Part shown: positions 7,823 to 16,028 of the stretch, in pieces | Numbering within the stretch: the stretch's first letter is position 1 | Layout: every line of letters starts with the position of its first letter | Assembly (NCBI RefSeq): GCF_002858745.1 | Contig: NZ_PJRO01000014.1 | Coordinates: 1 to 64,000 of the forward strand | Reading direction: 5' to 3' | Length of the DNA: 64,000 bases | Source: Mesorhizobium loti | Lineage (GTDB): Bacteria; Pseudomonadota; Alphaproteobacteria; Rhizobiales; Rhizobiaceae | Program-made: the position numbers and the translations under genes | Notes under the pieces: generated by a model | Database searches by the model: none | Told to the model about the DNA's origin: nothing | Seen by the model: the letters and a program-made list of their open reading frames with translations, nothing else

Positions 7823-9141
7823 CGACGCCGGTCGAATCCCTCGTCGCGGTCGTCACGACAGATCTCGCCGCAATCACACGCGGTCGCTCGGTCGCCGAAA
7901 GCCGGCTCGACAAAATCGCCGCCACCGGCGTCGGCTGGCTGCAGGCGAACCTGTCGCTCACGCCGTTCAACTCCATCGTCGTGCCCAATCCCTGGGGTTC
8001 GTCGGGTGACCTGCGCCTTGTTCCAGACAGCAAGGCGCGCTTTCGCACCGCGCTGACCGGCTCCGCCACGCCATTCGACATGGTGGCCGGCAACATAGTC
8101 GAACTCGACGGCACGCCCTGGCTCGGCTGCACGCGCACCATGCTGATCGATGCGCTGGCCGAACTGAAGGCCGTTACCGGCCTCAGCCTCACAGGCGCCT
8201 TCGAACAGGAATTCCAGATTTCCGGTGCCGATTTTGTGCCCGCCCATTCGCTGTCGTTCGCAGCATTACGGCGTGCTGATCCCTTCGCGCCGACGCTGAT
8301 GGCGGCGCTGGAGGAAGCCGGCGTTGCACCGGAGGTCATCATTGCCGAATTCGGCGATGAACAGTTCGAGGTCACACATGCCCCGGCCGACGCGCTTGCC
8401 GCCGCCGACCGTGCCGTGGCGATCCGTGAGATCACCCGTGAACTTGCCCGCAACAATGGCTGGCATGCGACCTTCGCGCCGAAATCCGTGCCGGATGGCG
8501 TCGGCAACGGCGTGCATATCCACTTCAGCTTCACCGACGCCGCCGACAAGCCGGTGACCTACGACGCCGGCAAGCCGGGCGGCCTCTCTGATATTGCCGG
8601 TGCCTTCTGTGCGGGTGTCCTGAAACATCTGCCGGCCATCACCGCGCTGACAGCATCGAGCGTGCCTTCCTTCTACAGGCTCAAGCCGCACAGTTGGAGT
8701 TCTTCTTACACTTGGCTTGCCGACCGCGACCGCGAAGCTTCCCTGCGCATCTGCCCGACGGTGACGATTGGCGGACGCGACCCGTCGCGGCAGTACAACA
8801 TCGAATATCGCGCAGCCGATGCAACCGCCAACCCGTACCTGTCCATGGCCGCCATCGTGCGCGCCGGATTGGAGGGCATCAAAGCTGGTCTCGCCACGCC
8901 GCCGCTTGTCACGGGTGACCCGGAACAGATGACCGACGCGGAAAAGGCGAAACTTGGCCTGAAGCGGTTGCCGGAAAGCCTTCCCGCGGCAGTGGATGCC
9001 TTGCTTGCCGACGAGACCGTCACCGGCTGGTTCGCGCCAGCTTTCGTGGAGACCTTCGTCGGTGTCAAACGCCATGAAGTGGAGCGTCTCGCCAACCTCG
9101 ACCCCGTCGACGTGTGTGACCTGTATCGAAAGCTCTACTGA
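7819..9141 (+). CDS. Glutamine synthetase family protein (gamma-glutamyl ligase-like)
   Basis: A 440-residue protein with the glutamine synthetase catalytic domain. Visible landmarks are the glutamate pair in GAFEQEFQI, the ATP/metal motif GNGVHIHFSF, and IEYRAADATANPYLSMAA near the C-terminus. The N-terminal beta-grasp part is shorter and divergent from GlnA, which places it with the GlnA-like ligases that glutamylate amines (such as PuuA or IpuC) rather than ammonia-assimilating GlnA. ATG at 7819 is chosen over a longer frame from 7636 because of the ATGA overlap with the preceding stop. With the nearby FAD oxidase and N-formylglutamate amidohydrolase it suggests a gamma-glutamylation route for an amine, but the substrate is unknown. 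Confidence 0.87.
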   Translation: MTTPVESLVAVVTTDLAAITRGRSVAESRLDKIAATGVGWLQANLSLTPFNSIVVPNPWGSSGDLRLVPDSKARFRTALTGSATPFDMVAGNIVELDGTPWLGCTRTMLIDALAELKAVTGLSLTGAFEQEFQISGADFVPAHSLSFAALRRADPFAPTLMAALEEAGVAPEVIIAEFGDEQFEVTHAPADALAAADRAVAIREITRELARNNGWHATFAPKSVPDGVGNGVHIHFSFTDAADKPVTYDAGKPGGLSDIAGAFCAGVLKHLPAITALTASSVPSFYRLKPHSWSSSYTWLADRDREASLRICPTVTIGGRDPSRQYNIEYRAADATANPYLSMAAIVRAGLEGIKAGLATPPLVTGDPEQMTDAEKAKLGLKRLPESLPAAVDALLADETVTGWFAPAFVETFVGVKRHEVERLANLDPVDVCDLYRKLY

Positions 9142-9143
9142 AT

Positions 9144-9908
9144 ATGGACGCCGAACCCGAACACGACTGGCCGCAGGCCGTCGATGTCCTCAACGAGGAC
9201 GGCCGCTCCGGCATCGTGCTTCTGTGCGAACACGCTTCCAACCACATGCCAGCCCGCTATCACGGGCTGGGCCTGGAAGCGCCGCATCTGCAGCGCCATA
9301 TCGCCTGGGATATCGGCGCGGCAGCGGTGACCCGGCGTTTGTCGGCGCAGCTGGACGCGCCCGCCTTTCTCAGCAACTACTCGCGCCTGCTCATCGACCT
9401 CAATCGGCCTCTCGGGTCGGAGGGCAGTATCCCTGTGCGTTCAGAAGACACCGACATTCCCGGCAATGCCGGTATGGACGACGCTGAGCGCGCCCGGCGC
9501 GCGGCGGTTATGTTCACGCCGTTTCACGACGAGGTTGCGCGCCACCTGGACATACGGCAGGCGGCCGGACGATCGACGAAGATCGTCACGATCCACTCCT
9601 TCACGCCGGTCTTCCTCGGTGAAAGCCGCCCATGGCACGCCGGCGTGCTTTTTGATCGGGCTACCAAGCTCGGCGAGGGAATCCTTGACGGGCTGCGTCT
9701 CGATCCATCGCTCAACGTCGCGCCCAATGTCCCCTACGTCATCAGCGGGGATGCGGACTACGCCGTTCCGATCCACGGCGACCAGCGCGGCATCGAGGCA
9801 GCGCTGGTCGAGATCCGGCAGGATCTTCTCGCCAGTGAAGCCGGCATCGATGAATGGGCCGGAAGAATGGCTGCGGCGCTCGTGGGCCTCGATGAGGCCC
9901 GGACATGA
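9144..9908 (+). CDS. N-formylglutamate amidohydrolase family protein
   Basis: A 254-residue hydrolase of the FGase family (COG3741, HutG-like). Landmarks are GIVLLCEHASNHMPARY, LLIDLNRPLGSE and IVTIHSFTPVF, where the conserved His, Glu and Arg residues of this metal-dependent family are placed. The best-known reaction is N-formyl-L-glutamate to formate plus glutamate in histidine degradation, but no hut genes are present here. In this operon it may hydrolyse another N-acyl or gamma-glutamyl glutamate derivative. It begins 2 bases after the glutamine-synthetase-like gene and its TGA overlaps the start of the aminotransferase gene by 4 bases. Confidence 0.88.
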   Translation: MDAEPEHDWPQAVDVLNEDGRSGIVLLCEHASNHMPARYHGLGLEAPHLQRHIAWDIGAAAVTRRLSAQLDAPAFLSNYSRLLIDLNRPLGSEGSIPVRSEDTDIPGNAGMDDAERARRAAVMFTPFHDEVARHLDIRQAAGRSTKIVTIHSFTPVFLGESRPWHAGVLFDRATKLGEGILDGLRLDPSLNVAPNVPYVISGDADYAVPIHGDQRGIEAALVEIRQDLLASEAGIDEWAGRMAAALVGLDEART

Positions 9909-11221
9909 GCAATCAGGGCCTGCGCGAGCGCGACGCCCGGGCGATCGCCGAAATCGGGCGGCTGCGTTTCTCGCCACTTTCGCTCATCGGCGGCCGCGGC
10001 AACCGGCTGATCGAGGAAGGTGGACGTGAAGTGCTCGACCTGTCCGGCTCGGCAGGCCCCGCATTGCTCGGCTACGGCCATCACGCCATAGTCGAGGCGG
10101 TGGAGAAATCCATCCGCAACATGGCGGGCGCCAGTCTGCTCCTTTATCCCAATGAGCCAGCCGTCTCGCTGGCCGAGAAGCTGCTGGCGGTCACGCCGGG
10201 CAAAGGCGAGCGCCGGGTCTGGTTCGGTCATTCCGGCTCCGACGCCAACGACTGCGCGCTGCGCGTGCTGGCGGCCGCCACCGGCCGGTCGCGGTTTATC
10301 TCCTTCATCGGCTCCTACCATGGCAATCTATCTGGCTCGATGGGCATCAGCGGCCACACCGCCATGACCCATACGTTGCCGAGGCCCGGCGTCCTGCTGC
10401 TGCCCTATCCCGATCCCTACCGGCCGCGCTTCAGCGCCGAGGCCGTTTTGTCCATGCTCGACTATCAGTTCGAGACCACCTGTCCACCCGATCAGGTCGC
10501 GGCCGTCTTTATCGAGCCGCTGATGTCCGATGGCGGCCTGATCGTGCCGCCCGCGGGGTTCTTCAAAACGCTGCAGGAGCGCTGCCGCCGGCATGGCATC
10601 AAGGTCGTTGTCGACGAAGTCAAGGTCGGCCTGGCGCGCAGCGGCCTGATGCACTGCTTCGAACACGAAGGCCTGACACCGGACATGGTGGTGTTCGGCA
10701 AGGGGCTCGGCGGCGGCCTGCCATTGTCGGCCGTGGTCGGGCCGAAGGAGATCATGGATCACGCACCGGCCTTTGCCCTGCTGACCACAGCCGGCAACCC
10801 CGTCGCAGCGGCGGCCGGCGGCGCGGTGCTCAAGGCAATCGAGGACCAGCGCCTGGCGGAACGTTCCGCCCGCATCGGCAAGCTGTTCGCCGACGGGCTG
10901 CGCGCGCTGGCCGGCAGGCACGAGATCATTGGCGAGGTGCGTGGTCGCGGCCTCGCCATCGGCGTCGATCTGGTGACGGATCGTGTCACTCGCGAGCCTG
11001 TGCCGGCAACGACCACGGCCAAGATCATTTATCGCTGCTACGAACTGGGCGCGGCCCTCACCTATGTCGGCTTGAAGGCTAATGTGCTGGAATTCATGCC
11101 GCCGCTGACGCTGACCGAGGACGAAGCCGCCGAAGGCGTCGCCGTCGTCGACCAGGCGATAACCGACGTCACCGCCGGCAAGGTCGCCGATGCGGATGTC
11201 GCTTCCTTCATGATGTGGTGA
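9905..11221 (+). CDS. Class III (PLP-dependent) aminotransferase
   Basis: A 438-residue aminotransferase of the omega-amino acid/GABA class. The Schiff-base lysine is in DMVVFGKGLGGGLPLSAVVG (about residue 262), the PLP-contacting GHSGSDANDCA is near residue 108 and the Asp that holds the pyridine nitrogen is in IKVVVDEVKVGLAR. Such enzymes transfer amino groups from omega-amines or beta-amino acids to pyruvate or 2-oxoglutarate. It is coupled to the amidohydrolase gene by an ATGA overlap. In context it probably removes the amine from an intermediate of the pathway started by the FAD oxidase or the glutamyl ligase. Confidence 0.9.
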   Translation: MSNQGLRERDARAIAEIGRLRFSPLSLIGGRGNRLIEEGGREVLDLSGSAGPALLGYGHHAIVEAVEKSIRNMAGASLLLYPNEPAVSLAEKLLAVTPGKGERRVWFGHSGSDANDCALRVLAAATGRSRFISFIGSYHGNLSGSMGISGHTAMTHTLPRPGVLLLPYPDPYRPRFSAEAVLSMLDYQFETTCPPDQVAAVFIEPLMSDGGLIVPPAGFFKTLQERCRRHGIKVVVDEVKVGLARSGLMHCFEHEGLTPDMVVFGKGLGGGLPLSAVVGPKEIMDHAPAFALLTTAGNPVAAAAGGAVLKAIEDQRLAERSARIGKLFADGLRALAGRHEIIGEVRGRGLAIGVDLVTDRVTREPVPATTTAKIIYRCYELGAALTYVGLKANVLEFMPPLTLTEDEAAEGVAVVDQAITDVTAGKVADADVASFMMW

Positions 11222-11231
11222 GGAGAGAGCC

Positions 11232-11783
11232 ATGGGACTGGGTTGGCGCACGATCCCCGACGACATGCGTGCCTTCATCGAGGCGCAGAAACTGTTCTTC
11301 GTCGCGACGGCGCCGCAGGATGGCCGCGTGAACCTGTCGCCGAAAGGCCTGGACACGCTGCGGGTGCTGGACGAGCGCACCGTTACCTATCTCGATCTGA
11401 CCGGCTCGGGCAACGAAACCGCAGCCCATGTCACTGAAAACGGACGCATGACCATGATGTTCTGCGCCTTTGCAGGCAAAGCCATGACCTTGCGCCTGTA
11501 TGGCAGGGCAGAACTGATCCGGCCGGACCATCCGGAATGGCCAGCCCTGCGCGCGCCGTATCCCGACCTGCCCGGCGTACGCCAGCTCTTCCGGCTCAAC
11601 GTCGAGAGCGTGGCAACCTCCTGCGGCTGGAGCATACCTGTCGTCGGTGAAATGCAGGAGCGTGATGAGCTGGTGAAATGGGCCTGCGCCCAGAGCGAGG
11701 ACCAGATCGAGGCCTATCGTCTCGCCAACAACGTCGTCAGCATCGACGGGCTTTCGACCGGCTATGTATCCGACGATTTCTGA
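11232..11783 (+). CDS. Pyridoxamine 5'-phosphate oxidase-fold flavoprotein
   Basis: A 183-residue protein of the PNPOx-like split-barrel family. It has the usual opening IPDDMRAFIEAQKLFFVATA, the NLSPKGLDTLRVLDE strand-turn region and a flavin-barrel segment MTMMFCAFAGKAMTLRLYGRAE. Members bind FMN, haem or F420; true PdxH signature residues are not evident, so a PdxH role is unlikely. The ribosome binding site GGAGAG sits just upstream of the ATG. Its stop overlaps the next ATG by one base (TGATG), and in other rhizobial genomes I recall this family beside ferredoxin reductases, so the two may act together in electron transfer. Confidence 0.82.
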   Translation: MGLGWRTIPDDMRAFIEAQKLFFVATAPQDGRVNLSPKGLDTLRVLDERTVTYLDLTGSGNETAAHVTENGRMTMMFCAFAGKAMTLRLYGRAELIRPDHPEWPALRAPYPDLPGVRQLFRLNVESVATSCGWSIPVVGEMQERDELVKWACAQSEDQIEAYRLANNVVSIDGLSTGYVSDDF

Positions 11784-12736
11784 TGGAAAGCTCAGATCAC
11801 ATCAGCCTTACCTTTTCCGATGGCGAGGCAATGCACTTCCCGCCGCTTGACGGCCAGTCCATCCTCACTTCGGCCGAAAAAGCCGGCAACGTGCTTGCCA
11901 GCAACTGCCGGGAAGGAACATGCCGCACCTGCATGGCGCGCGACGCCAACGGCAACGAAGTCCTGCTCTGCATCACGCCGGCGCAGCCCGGCATGGCCCT
12001 CAACCTGCCCTACCAGCGCACTGACGTGACGCCCCCTTCCTTGCGGCGCGCCAAGATCAACGCGTTTTCGCGTGTTTCACGTTCAGTCTGGGAAATCCGT
12101 TACCGGCTCCAGTTTCCATTGCCTTTCCTGCCCGGCCAGTATGTCGAGGTGCATTTTCCCGGCATGGACGCCCCGCGCCGCTTTTCGATGGCAAACCCGC
12201 CTTCACTGAAAGAGCAGGTGCTGCATGTGCGCGACCTGCCCGGCGGCGCCATGTCCACCTATCTCAACGAAAGGGCAAAGCCCGATGATGCCTTCACGGT
12301 GCGCGGCCCCTTCGGCGTCTTCTACCTGCGCTCGACCGCGCGGCCCAAACTGTTCGTCGCAGGAGGCACCGGCCTGGCACCGATCATCTCGATGCTGCTG
12401 TCCAGCATCGACGCCGCCACCACGCCACCTCTGGCCGTGATTGCCGGTTTTGCCGATGCCGAAGACGCCTATGCGCTCGAGGCTCTGCTCGCGCTCGCCG
12501 AAACGCTGCCTCTGGAGGTGGTTCTGGCTGCCGACAGGGCCGGAGGCGCCTGGAAGGGTTTTGTCGGCAATCCAGTCGCGGCTCTGAACGAAGTCCGCAC
12601 CATCCCACTCGATGCCGGAACCGAGGCCTACCTCTGCGGGCCGCCTGCAATGGTGAACGCAGCGCGTGGTGCACTTCTGGCGCGTAACCTTCAGGCCACC
12701 GCGATCTTCAACGAAGAGTTCGTTCACTCCTCGTGA
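11783..12736 (+). CDS. 2Fe-2S ferredoxin - ferredoxin:NAD(P) reductase (oxygenase reductase component)
   Basis: A 317-residue two-part electron-transfer protein. Residues about 1-85 are a plant-type 2Fe-2S ferredoxin with ligand spacing in NCREGTCRTCMARD and a fourth Cys in VLLCITP. Residues about 95-315 are an FNR-like reductase with the flavin motif RRFSMANPP, NAD motif FVAGGTGLAPIISML and YLCGPPAMV near the C-terminus. This order (ferredoxin first) is typical of the reductases of Rieske or diiron oxygenases. No oxygenase subunit is in the window, so its partner must lie elsewhere. The ATG at 11783 overlaps the preceding TGA; the longer frame from 11678 reads through the upstream gene and is rejected. 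Confidence 0.87.
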   Translation: MESSDHISLTFSDGEAMHFPPLDGQSILTSAEKAGNVLASNCREGTCRTCMARDANGNEVLLCITPAQPGMALNLPYQRTDVTPPSLRRAKINAFSRVSRSVWEIRYRLQFPLPFLPGQYVEVHFPGMDAPRRFSMANPPSLKEQVLHVRDLPGGAMSTYLNERAKPDDAFTVRGPFGVFYLRSTARPKLFVAGGTGLAPIISMLLSSIDAATTPPLAVIAGFADAEDAYALEALLALAETLPLEVVLAADRAGGAWKGFVGNPVAALNEVRTIPLDAGTEAYLCGPPAMVNAARGALLARNLQATAIFNEEFVHSS

Positions 12737-12780
12737 TGGCTGGGCCTAATCGCCTCCCGCTCTAAGTCGACAGAAAGCAA

Positions 12781-13563
12781 TCAGCAGGTTTGTTCCTGCC
12801 GCTTCGCCCAGGACTGCATTGCCGCAGGCAGCCAGGCGCCGAAGCCTTTGGCAATCGCTTCATAACGCTCGACGAAGTCGGCATGGGCTTCATAGAGGTT
12901 GGCCAGGTTTGCATAGGCGTCCGGTGTACATGGCTTGCTCCATGTCCTGGCAACCCAGCTTCGGTGCCGCTCGATCAGTGGATCGAGCGATCGCGCCTGC
13001 GGCGGAGCGCCATCCTGCATTGCCTGCGCCAATGCGTCCTCGATCTCCTTGAGCTCCTGCATGAGGCCGGCGTGATCGGTCGGAGACATCGACTGTGTCT
13101 TGACCGTGTTCGCTTCGATCTCGCCCCGAATGTTCTCACCGTAGCGCTCGATCAGCCAACTCTCATATTCGGCCTGTTTTTGCGGCGAGACCACACCGCT
13201 GTAGAGATCGGTATCCTTCATCGCTTTTTCTCCTTTCAGCTTGGCGATGGTGCGGTCGATTGTTTTCAACATGCGGCGGTGGCGTCCCGCCTCGGCTTCC
13301 AGCCTATCGCGCTGTTTGATGAGCGATTCCAGCCTATCGAAGGCGGGATCGTCGAGCACTGCGCTGATTTCGCCGAGCGACAGCCCGAGCTCGCGATGGA
13401 TGAGGATCTGCTGCAGCCGAAGCAATTCCTCCTCGCCGTAGTAACGGTAGCGGTTGTCGCCGACGCGCGCGGGCCTAAGCAACCCGATCTCATCGTAATG
13501 ATGCAACGTCCGTACCGAGATGCCGGCAAGTTCTGCCAGTTCGCTGACCGTATAGATTTCCAT
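12781..13563 (-). CDS. MerR family transcriptional regulator with TipAS drug-recognition domain
   Basis: A 260-residue activator. Residues 1-75 form the MerR winged helix (MEIYTVSELAELAGISVRT, then YDEIGLLRPARVGDNRYRYY). A long dimerisation helix follows, and the last 140 residues match the TipAS antibiotic-binding domain (Tyr- and Trp-rich, e.g. YESWLIERYGENIR and RHRSWVARTWSKPCT). TipAL-type proteins sense thiopeptides and other cyclic drugs and activate their own promoter. The ATG at 13563 has GAGG 8 bases upstream and fits the MerR N-terminus; GTG at 13572 is less likely. The promoter upstream has the MerR architecture (see 13587-13617), so autoregulation is probable. No resistance gene lies next to it. 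Confidence 0.9.
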   Translation of the reverse strand: MEIYTVSELAELAGISVRTLHHYDEIGLLRPARVGDNRYRYYGEEELLRLQQILIHRELGLSLGEISAVLDDPAFDRLESLIKQRDRLEAEAGRHRRMLKTIDRTIAKLKGEKAMKDTDLYSGVVSPQKQAEYESWLIERYGENIRGEIEANTVKTQSMSPTDHAGLMQELKEIEDALAQAMQDGAPPQARSLDPLIERHRSWVARTWSKPCTPDAYANLANLYEAHADFVERYEAIAKGFGAWLPAAMQSWAKRQEQTC

Positions 13564-13586
13564 CGACCACACCTCGTGACCTCACT

Positions 13587-13617
13587 CAGATACGCTCTCA
13601 CGCCGCGTGAGGGTCAA
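13587..13617 (-). promoter_or_regulatory. MerR-type promoter with 19-bp spacer and central dyad
   Basis: On the minus strand, -35 TTGACC (13617-13612) and -10 TATCTG (13592-13587) are separated by 19 bases instead of 17. The spacer holds the perfect dyad CTCACG-CGG-CGTGAG (13597-13611). Overlong spacers with a central dyad are the classical arrangement that MerR proteins untwist to activate transcription. It lies 24 bases upstream of the regulator's start codon, so the regulator most likely activates itself from here. Confidence 0.75.
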
Positions 13618-13667
13618 GCACGCAAATCCGGTTGCACGAACACCCATTCATCGCTAAGGAATTCGCC

Positions 13668-13712
13668 ATGAACATGCTTTCGATCAAGACCATTTGGTGG
13701 TGGGCCAGCTAA
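13668..13712 (+). CDS. trpL: Tryptophan leader peptide TrpL
   Basis: A 14-codon open frame reading MNMLSIKTIWWWAS with three consecutive Trp codons, preceded by AAGGA with 7 bases spacing. Its position about 120 bases upstream of trpE(G), followed by mutually exclusive hairpins (13715-13786), identifies it as a transcription attenuation leader. It resembles the Sinorhizobium meliloti leader peptide, which also ends in I-W-W-W-A. Ribosome stalling at the Trp codons when Trp-tRNA is scarce should favour the antiterminator. In S. meliloti the terminated leader transcript and the peptide also act in trans; whether that holds here is inference. Confidence 0.88.
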   Translation: MNMLSIKTIWWWAS

Positions 13713-13714
13713 GA

Positions 13715-13786
13715 GCGGCCCCTCGAAACGCGTGTGCGTGAAAGACCAGAGTGGCCGCAGGAGAAGTCCGGGCGGCCTTTTGTTTT
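13715..13786 (+). terminator. trp attenuator: antiterminator and Rho-independent terminator
   Basis: GGCCGC at 13753-13758 can pair either with GCGGCC at 13715-13720 (antiterminator, just after the leader stop codon) or with GCGGCC at 13772-13777 (terminator). The latter is followed by TTTTGTTTT. The two pairings exclude each other, which is the standard logic of attenuation for trpE(G). Confidence 0.8.
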
Positions 13787-13832
13787 CCAGAAATGCCTCC
13801 AGACCTCGCCGCGGCGGAACAGGGAGATGGCA

Positions 13833-16022
13833 ATGACGGTGGAAATCCTGGAAAATGGCGCCGAGCGGTTCGTAACCGCGGGCGGTATCGCGATTACGCG
13901 CCAGCGGCACGACACGCCCTATCAGGGGGCTATCGAAGCCTACCTCGATGGGCTGAATGCGCGACGCGGCGCGGTCTTCTCGTCCAACTACGAATATCCC
14001 GGCCGCTATACGCGCTGGGACACCGCCATCATTGACCCGCCACTCGTCATCTCCTCACATGGCCGCGCGATGAAGATCGAAGCGCTGAATACCCGCGGTG
14101 AAGTCCTTCTGCCGACGATCAACAAGGTATTGGCCGGTCTTTCAGAAATAGCGCTCATCGAAAGCACGAAAGCGCTGACCAGGCTCGAAGTCGAGAAACC
14201 CGGGCGCGTCTTCACCGAGGAAGAGCGCAGCCGGATGCCCTCGGTCTTCACCGTTCTGCGCGCCATTACGGGCCTGTTCAAAAGCCCTGAAGACAGCAAT
14301 CTCGGCCTCTATGGCGCCTTCGGCTACGACCTCGCCTTCCAGTTCGACCCCGTCGAGCTCAAGCTGGAACGCAAGGAAAGCCAGCGCGATCTCGTGCTGT
14401 TCCTGCCCGACGAGATCCTGGTCGTCGACCACTATTCCGCCAAGGCCTGGACCGACCGCTACGACTATGCCGGCGACGGGTTTTCGACCGAGGGCCTGCC
14501 GCGCGCCTCCGTCGCGGAGCCTTTCAAACCGGCGGACCGCATCCCGCCACGTGGGGACCATGAACCCGGCGAATATGCCAAGCTGGTGCGCCGCGCGATG
14601 GACAGCTTCAAGCGCGGCGACCTGTTCGAGGTCGTGCCCGGCCAGATGTTCTACGAACGCTGCGAGACGGCCCCTTCGGAAATCTCGCGCCGCCTCAAGA
14701 CAATCAACCCTTCGCCCTATTCCTTCTTCATCAACCTCGGTGAAGGCGAATATCTGATTGGCGCTTCGCCGGAGATGTTCGTGCGCGTCAATGGACGCCG
14801 TGTCGAGACCTGCCCTATCTCCGGCACCATCAAGCGCGGCGACGACGCCATTTCGGACTCGGAACAGATCCTCAAGCTGCTCAATTCCAAGAAGGATGAA
14901 TCCGAGCTCACCATGTGCTCGGATGTCGACCGCAACGACAAGTCCCGGGTTTGCGAGCCGGGCTCGGTACGCGTTATCGGCCGACGCCAGATCGAGATGT
15001 ATTCGCGGCTGATCCACACGGTCGACCACATCGAGGGCCGCCTGCGCGAAGGCATGGATGCTTTCGACGCCTTCCTGTCCCACGCCTGGGCGGTGACGGT
15101 CACAGGCGCTCCTAAACTGTGGGCCATGCGCTTCATCGAGCAGAACGAGAAGAGCCCGCGCGCCTGGTATGGCGGCGCCATCGGCATGGTGCACTTCAAC
15201 GGCGACATGAACACCGGCCTGACGTTGCGCACCATCCGCATCAAGGACGGAATCGCCGAAGTGCGCGCCGGCGCAACGCTGCTGTTCGATTCCGTTCCCG
15301 AGGAAGAAGAAGCCGAAACCGAACTGAAGGCCTCTGCCATGCTCTCTGCCATCCGTGACGCCAAGGCCGGCAATTCCGCCGGCACGGAACGTGAGACCGC
15401 CCGCGTCGGCGAAGGGGTTCGTATCCTGCTCGTCGACCATGAGGACAGCTTCGTCCATACATTGGCGAACTACTTCCGCCAGACCGGCGCCGACGTTTCC
15501 ACCGTGCGCACACCGGTGCCGGAAGAAGTGTTCGACAGCTTCAAGCCGGATCTCGTTGTTCTCTCGCCCGGCCCCGGCACACCGAAGGATTTCGACTGCG
15601 CCGCCACCATCAAGAAGGCGAGAAAACGCGAACTGCCGATTTTCGGTGTCTGCCTCGGCCTGCAAGCACTGGCCGAAGCCTATGGTGGCGAGTTGAGACA
15701 ACTTGCCATCCCCATGCACGGCAAACCGTCCCGCATCCGCGTCTCAAAACCCGGTGTCGTCTTCTCAGGCCTGCCGAAGGAAGTGACGGTGGGCCGCTAT
15801 CATTCGATCTTTGCCGACCCGGTTCGCCTGCCTGATGATTTCATCGTCACGGCAGAGACGGAGGACGGCGTTATCATGGCCTTCGAACACAAGAAAGAAC
15901 CGATTGCCGCGGTGCAATTCCATCCCGAATCGATCATGACCCTCGGTCACAATGCAGGCATGCGCATGATCGAAAATGTCGTCGCGCATCTGCCACGCAA
16001 GGCAAAGGAAAAGGCTGCCTAG
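13833..16022 (+). CDS. trpE(G): Anthranilate synthase, fused TrpE-TrpG
   Basis: A 729-residue bifunctional enzyme that makes anthranilate from chorismate and glutamine, the first step of tryptophan synthesis. The TrpE part spans about residues 1-505, with the chorismate-binding segments YLIGASPEMFVRV, CPISGTIKRG and DVDRNDKSRVCEPGSV. The TrpG glutamine amidotransferase spans about 525-725, with the nucleophile Cys in FGVCLGLQALAEAYGG and the His-Glu pair in AVQFHPES. Single-chain TrpE(G) is characteristic of Rhizobiales. The ATG at 13833 is 6 bases after AGGGAG; ATG at 13827 directly abuts that site and is less likely. Expression is controlled by the trpL attenuator upstream. Confidence 0.96.
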   Translation: MTVEILENGAERFVTAGGIAITRQRHDTPYQGAIEAYLDGLNARRGAVFSSNYEYPGRYTRWDTAIIDPPLVISSHGRAMKIEALNTRGEVLLPTINKVLAGLSEIALIESTKALTRLEVEKPGRVFTEEERSRMPSVFTVLRAITGLFKSPEDSNLGLYGAFGYDLAFQFDPVELKLERKESQRDLVLFLPDEILVVDHYSAKAWTDRYDYAGDGFSTEGLPRASVAEPFKPADRIPPRGDHEPGEYAKLVRRAMDSFKRGDLFEVVPGQMFYERCETAPSEISRRLKTINPSPYSFFINLGEGEYLIGASPEMFVRVNGRRVETCPISGTIKRGDDAISDSEQILKLLNSKKDESELTMCSDVDRNDKSRVCEPGSVRVIGRRQIEMYSRLIHTVDHIEGRLREGMDAFDAFLSHAWAVTVTGAPKLWAMRFIEQNEKSPRAWYGGAIGMVHFNGDMNTGLTLRTIRIKDGIAEVRAGATLLFDSVPEEEEAETELKASAMLSAIRDAKAGNSAGTERETARVGEGVRILLVDHEDSFVHTLANYFRQTGADVSTVRTPVPEEVFDSFKPDLVVLSPGPGTPKDFDCAATIKKARKRELPIFGVCLGLQALAEAYGGELRQLAIPMHGKPSRIRVSKPGVVFSGLPKEVTVGRYHSIFADPVRLPDDFIVTAETEDGVIMAFEHKKEPIAAVQFHPESIMTLGHNAGMRMIENVVAHLPRKAKEKAA

Positions 16023-16028
16023 ACCGAA

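Noticed and set aside
14142..15719. 525-codon open frame antisense to trpE(G)
   Set aside because: Same cause: long antisense frames arise from GC-rich third positions. No protein motif is visible and trpE(G) is certain.
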